Source: Halomontanus rarus (GTDB lineage: Archaea; Halobacteriota; Halobacteria; Halobacteriales; Natrialbaceae). From it: a stretch of DNA of 64,000 nt. Shown piece by piece: positions 62,126-64,000 of the stretch; positions within the stretch are counted from its first letter, which is position 1, and each line of letters opens with the position of its first letter. The position numbers and the translations under genes were made by a program. The notes under the pieces are model-generated. The model was not told where the DNA came from. It saw only the letters and a program-made list of their open reading frames with translations, and did no database searches. Location: NCBI RefSeq assembly GCF_017357405.1, contig NZ_CP071597.1, forward strand, positions 2,790,001 through 2,854,000, in the 5' to 3' direction.

Positions 62126-62953
62126 TCAGTCCGCCGCCGTCCCCCCGCCGCTCGTGTACGACCGCGTCGCGTCGACCAGCACCTGTCGGTAGCTACTCGA
62201 GTCGGGTTCGCGAGTCAGTTCCCGGAATCGGTGCTTGAATCCCTCGAAGTCGACGCCCGGGGCGTCCATCGCCGCCGCGTGCGCGAGGTCGTAGAGTCGG
62301 TGATCGGTCTCGAGGAGGTCGTGGCGTTCGGCGAGTGCGAGCGCGAACGCCGCGTTGACGGCGGTGATGTCGGGGTCGGCCGAAGGGGAGATCCGTCGGG
62401 TCTGTGGGTGTAATCGAGATCGTGATCGTGAACTCGGGTCCGAATCCGAGCCTGCATCTGGACTGGACGCCGGACCTGGACCGGGCGGACTCCCGGGTCG
62501 ATCCGCGATCGCGGCCGCGAGACTCGACTCGAGGTAGGCGAGCAGTTTCTCGCCGGGGCCGACGGTCAGGGTGATGTCGTCGGCGTAGATGTCTTTCATG
62601 TGGTTGGCGATCTGGTAGCAGTGGGCCAGTTTTCGCCGCTCGACGCTCCGGCCGGCGAGTGCGAGGTACAGCACCTCCTCGGTCGACTGGATGTGAGACG
62701 GGTGACTCTCCTCGTAGCGAGCCATGTGGGCGAACTCGTGGAGGGCGAGTTCGCGGGCCATCGCACTCGAGGCGGCCTGTCTCGAGATGTTCAGGACGTG
62801 GCGGTCGTCGTAGTGGCCGGCCCACGTCCGCTCGTCGGGGTCGTCTCGCAGGCGGACGTACACCGGCAACGAGAGCTCGTGTTCGGTTTCGAAGAGGTCG
62901 CGGGCGCCGAGAAAGGGTGCGGTCGGTCCCGGTCCCTGAACGCGAAGATCCAT
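62126..62953 (-). CDS. DUF5781-type protein with HExxH motif
   Basis: 275 residues from ATG 62953. [17 protein letters not shown] places HEFAH at 72-76 with a downstream Glu pair ([11 protein letters not shown], 92-93), the layout of a gluzincin metallopeptidase. [25 protein letters not shown] follows. A Pro/Ser/Asp-rich insertion of about 37 residues (about 155-191) separates this from a C-terminal helical domain. It resembles haloarchaeal DUF5781 proteins as recalled; peptidase activity has not been shown to my knowledge. Convergent with the sugar dehydrogenase, divergent from aEF-2. Confidence 0.8.
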   Translation of the reverse strand: MDLRVQGPGPTAPFLGARDLFETEHELSLPVYVRLRDDPDERTWAGHYDDRHVLNISRQAASSAMARELALHEFAHMARYEESHPSHIQSTEEVLYLALAGRSVERRKLAHCYQIANHMKDIYADDITLTVGPGEKLLAYLESSLAAAIADRPGSPPGPGPASSPDAGSDSDPSSRSRSRLHPQTRRISPSADPDITAVNAAFALALAERHDLLETDHRLYDLAHAAAMDAPGVDFEGFKHRFRELTREPDSSSYRQVLVDATRSYTSGGGTAAD

Positions 62954-63164
62954 GGGTATCAGTAGCAGGGGCTGTGACGGTATGGGTCTTGCGCTCGCTC
63001 GCGTCGGCGACCGACGGCGACTCGAGACGTTGCCGGCGAACTTCTCTTGCGTGGCATTCACTCACGCAAATTGGGTATTCTGGGGGACGGACGGGTTACT
63101 CGGCCGATTTCCGGCGGCGACGAAACACTATCCTTTTGACCCCGCTACCGGTAATGGGGGTTAT

Positions 63165-64000
63165 ATGGGCCGACGCAAGAAAATCGTGCAGGAGTGTGAA
63201 CGGCTGATGGACAACCCGGAGAACATCCGGAACATCGCCATCGCCGCTCACGTCGATCACGGAAAAACGACCCTTTCGGACAACCTTCTCGCGGGTGCCG
63301 GCATGATCTCGGACGACACCGCCGGGCAACAGCTCGCGATGGACACCGAAGAGGACGAGCAGGAACGCGGGATCACCATCGACGCGGCGAACGTTTCGAT
63401 GACCCACGAGTACGAGGATACCAACCACCTCATCAACCTCATCGACACGCCGGGCCACGTCGACTTCGGTGGCGACGTCACCCGAGCGATGCGCGCCGTC
63501 GACGGTGCGCTCGTCGTCGTCGACGCCGTCGAGGGCGCGATGCCCCAGACCGAGACCGTGCTGCGCCAGGCGCTCCGCGAGGGTGTCAAGCCGGCACTGT
63601 TCATCAACAAGGTCGACCGCCTGATCTCGGAGCTACAGGAAGGACCGCAGGAGATGCAAGAGCGTCTCCTGAGCGTCATCGCCGACGTCAACGAACTCAT
63701 CCGCGGGATGACCCAGGACATGGACGACGTCGACGACTGGACCGTCTCCGTCGAGGACGGAACCGTCGGCTTCGGGTCCGCCCTCTACAAGTGGGGCGTC
63801 TCGATGCCATCCATGCAGCGCACCGGCATGGACTTCGGCGACATCATCGACCTAGAGCAGAACGACCAGCGCCAGGAGCTCCACGAGCGGACGCCCCTGT
63901 CGGACGTCGTTCTCGACATGGTCTGTGAGCACTTCCCGAACCCGATCAACGCCCAGCCCCGTCGTATCCCGCGCGTCTGGCGCGGCGACGACGAGTCCGA
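63165..64000 (+). CDS. aef2: Translation elongation factor aEF-2 (3' end cut by window)
   Basis: About 278 residues visible. GTPase motifs: AHVDHGKTT (G1), [10 protein letters not shown] (G2), [10 protein letters not shown] (G3) and INKVDR (G4). It starts [26 protein letters not shown], typical of archaeal EF-2. It drives translocation on the ribosome. In many archaea it follows rps7 directly; here three genes intervene, so it has its own promoter within 62954-63164. Confidence 0.97.
   Translation, partial: MGRRKKIVQECERLMDNPENIRNIAIAAHVDHGKTTLSDNLLAGAGMISDDTAGQQLAMDTEEDEQERGITIDAANVSMTHEYEDTNHLINLIDTPGHVDFGGDVTRAMRAVDGALVVVDAVEGAMPQTETVLRQALREGVKPALFINKVDRLISELQEGPQEMQERLLSVIADVNELIRGMTQDMDDVDDWTVSVEDGTVGFGSALYKWGVSMPSMQRTGMDFGDIIDLEQNDQRQELHERTPLSDVVLDMVCEHFPNPINAQPRRIPRVWRGDDES

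Overview
The window is chromosomal DNA from a halophilic archaeon (class Halobacteria). The GC content is high, almost all proteins are strongly acidic, many genes start leaderless about 25 nt after a TATA-like box, and Tat signal peptides are common. Archaeal hallmarks include an A-type ATP synthase, split RNA polymerase subunits (B''/B' and A'/A''), RPA with its associated protein, L10e, aEF-2, tRNA-His with its encoded G-1, and an isoprenyl diphosphate synthase. The presence of both GAPDH types and the overall gene style point towards a Natrialbales-like lineage, but that placement is an inference.

Layout. 1-11 kb: the A-type ATP synthase cluster on the minus strand (atpH-I-K-E-C-F-A-B, then D). 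It is interrupted between B and D by about 2.4 kb holding a Mn-catalase, a Zn-ribbon protein, a tiny membrane protein and a Tat-exported protein. 11-22 kb: a menaquinone-type methyltransferase, a pilin-like protein, a divergent pair of surface and membrane-anchored HTH proteins, a radical SAM protein, a Tat-exported aspartoacylase-like protein, DUF373, idsA and a lipoprotein serpin. 22-28 kb: etfBA, a TRAM protein, a Tfx regulator, an atypical SDR and nadE. 28-34 kb: rpa and its partner, an RHH protein, DUF5814, tRNA-His with a downstream HNH nuclease, a site-2 protease and a small HTH protein. 34-44.6 kb: L10e, a RimK-like ligase, Hsp20, divergent gapB/gapA, pgk, a membrane protein, an M29 peptidase, an HVO_0476-type zinc finger protein and two PCMT paralogues. 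44.9-47.9 kb: a REC-GAF-GAF-Bat regulator, a PD-(D/E)XK nuclease and tRNA-Asp. 48.2-64 kb: rpoH-B''-B'-A'-A''-nusA, rps12-rps7 and aEF-2. This last block is interrupted by a PQQ-propeller lipoprotein on the opposite strand, and later by a Tat protein, a sugar dehydrogenase and DUF5781.

Most of the window is housekeeping: energy (ATP synthase, ETF), central carbon (GAPDH I/II, PGK), NAD and isoprenoid synthesis, transcription, translation and DNA replication. The less ordinary signals are these: a free-standing nuclease gene directly downstream of each of the two tRNA genes; a matched pair of ACTC-N6-GAGT inverted repeats placed in activator position for gapB and repressor position for gapA; a hairpin sequence found in two distant intergenic regions; a duplicated 3' end of etfA with its stop codon; a large palindrome in front of atpD; and a serpin with an intact hinge. 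I saw no transposase, prophage, CRISPR array or rRNA gene.
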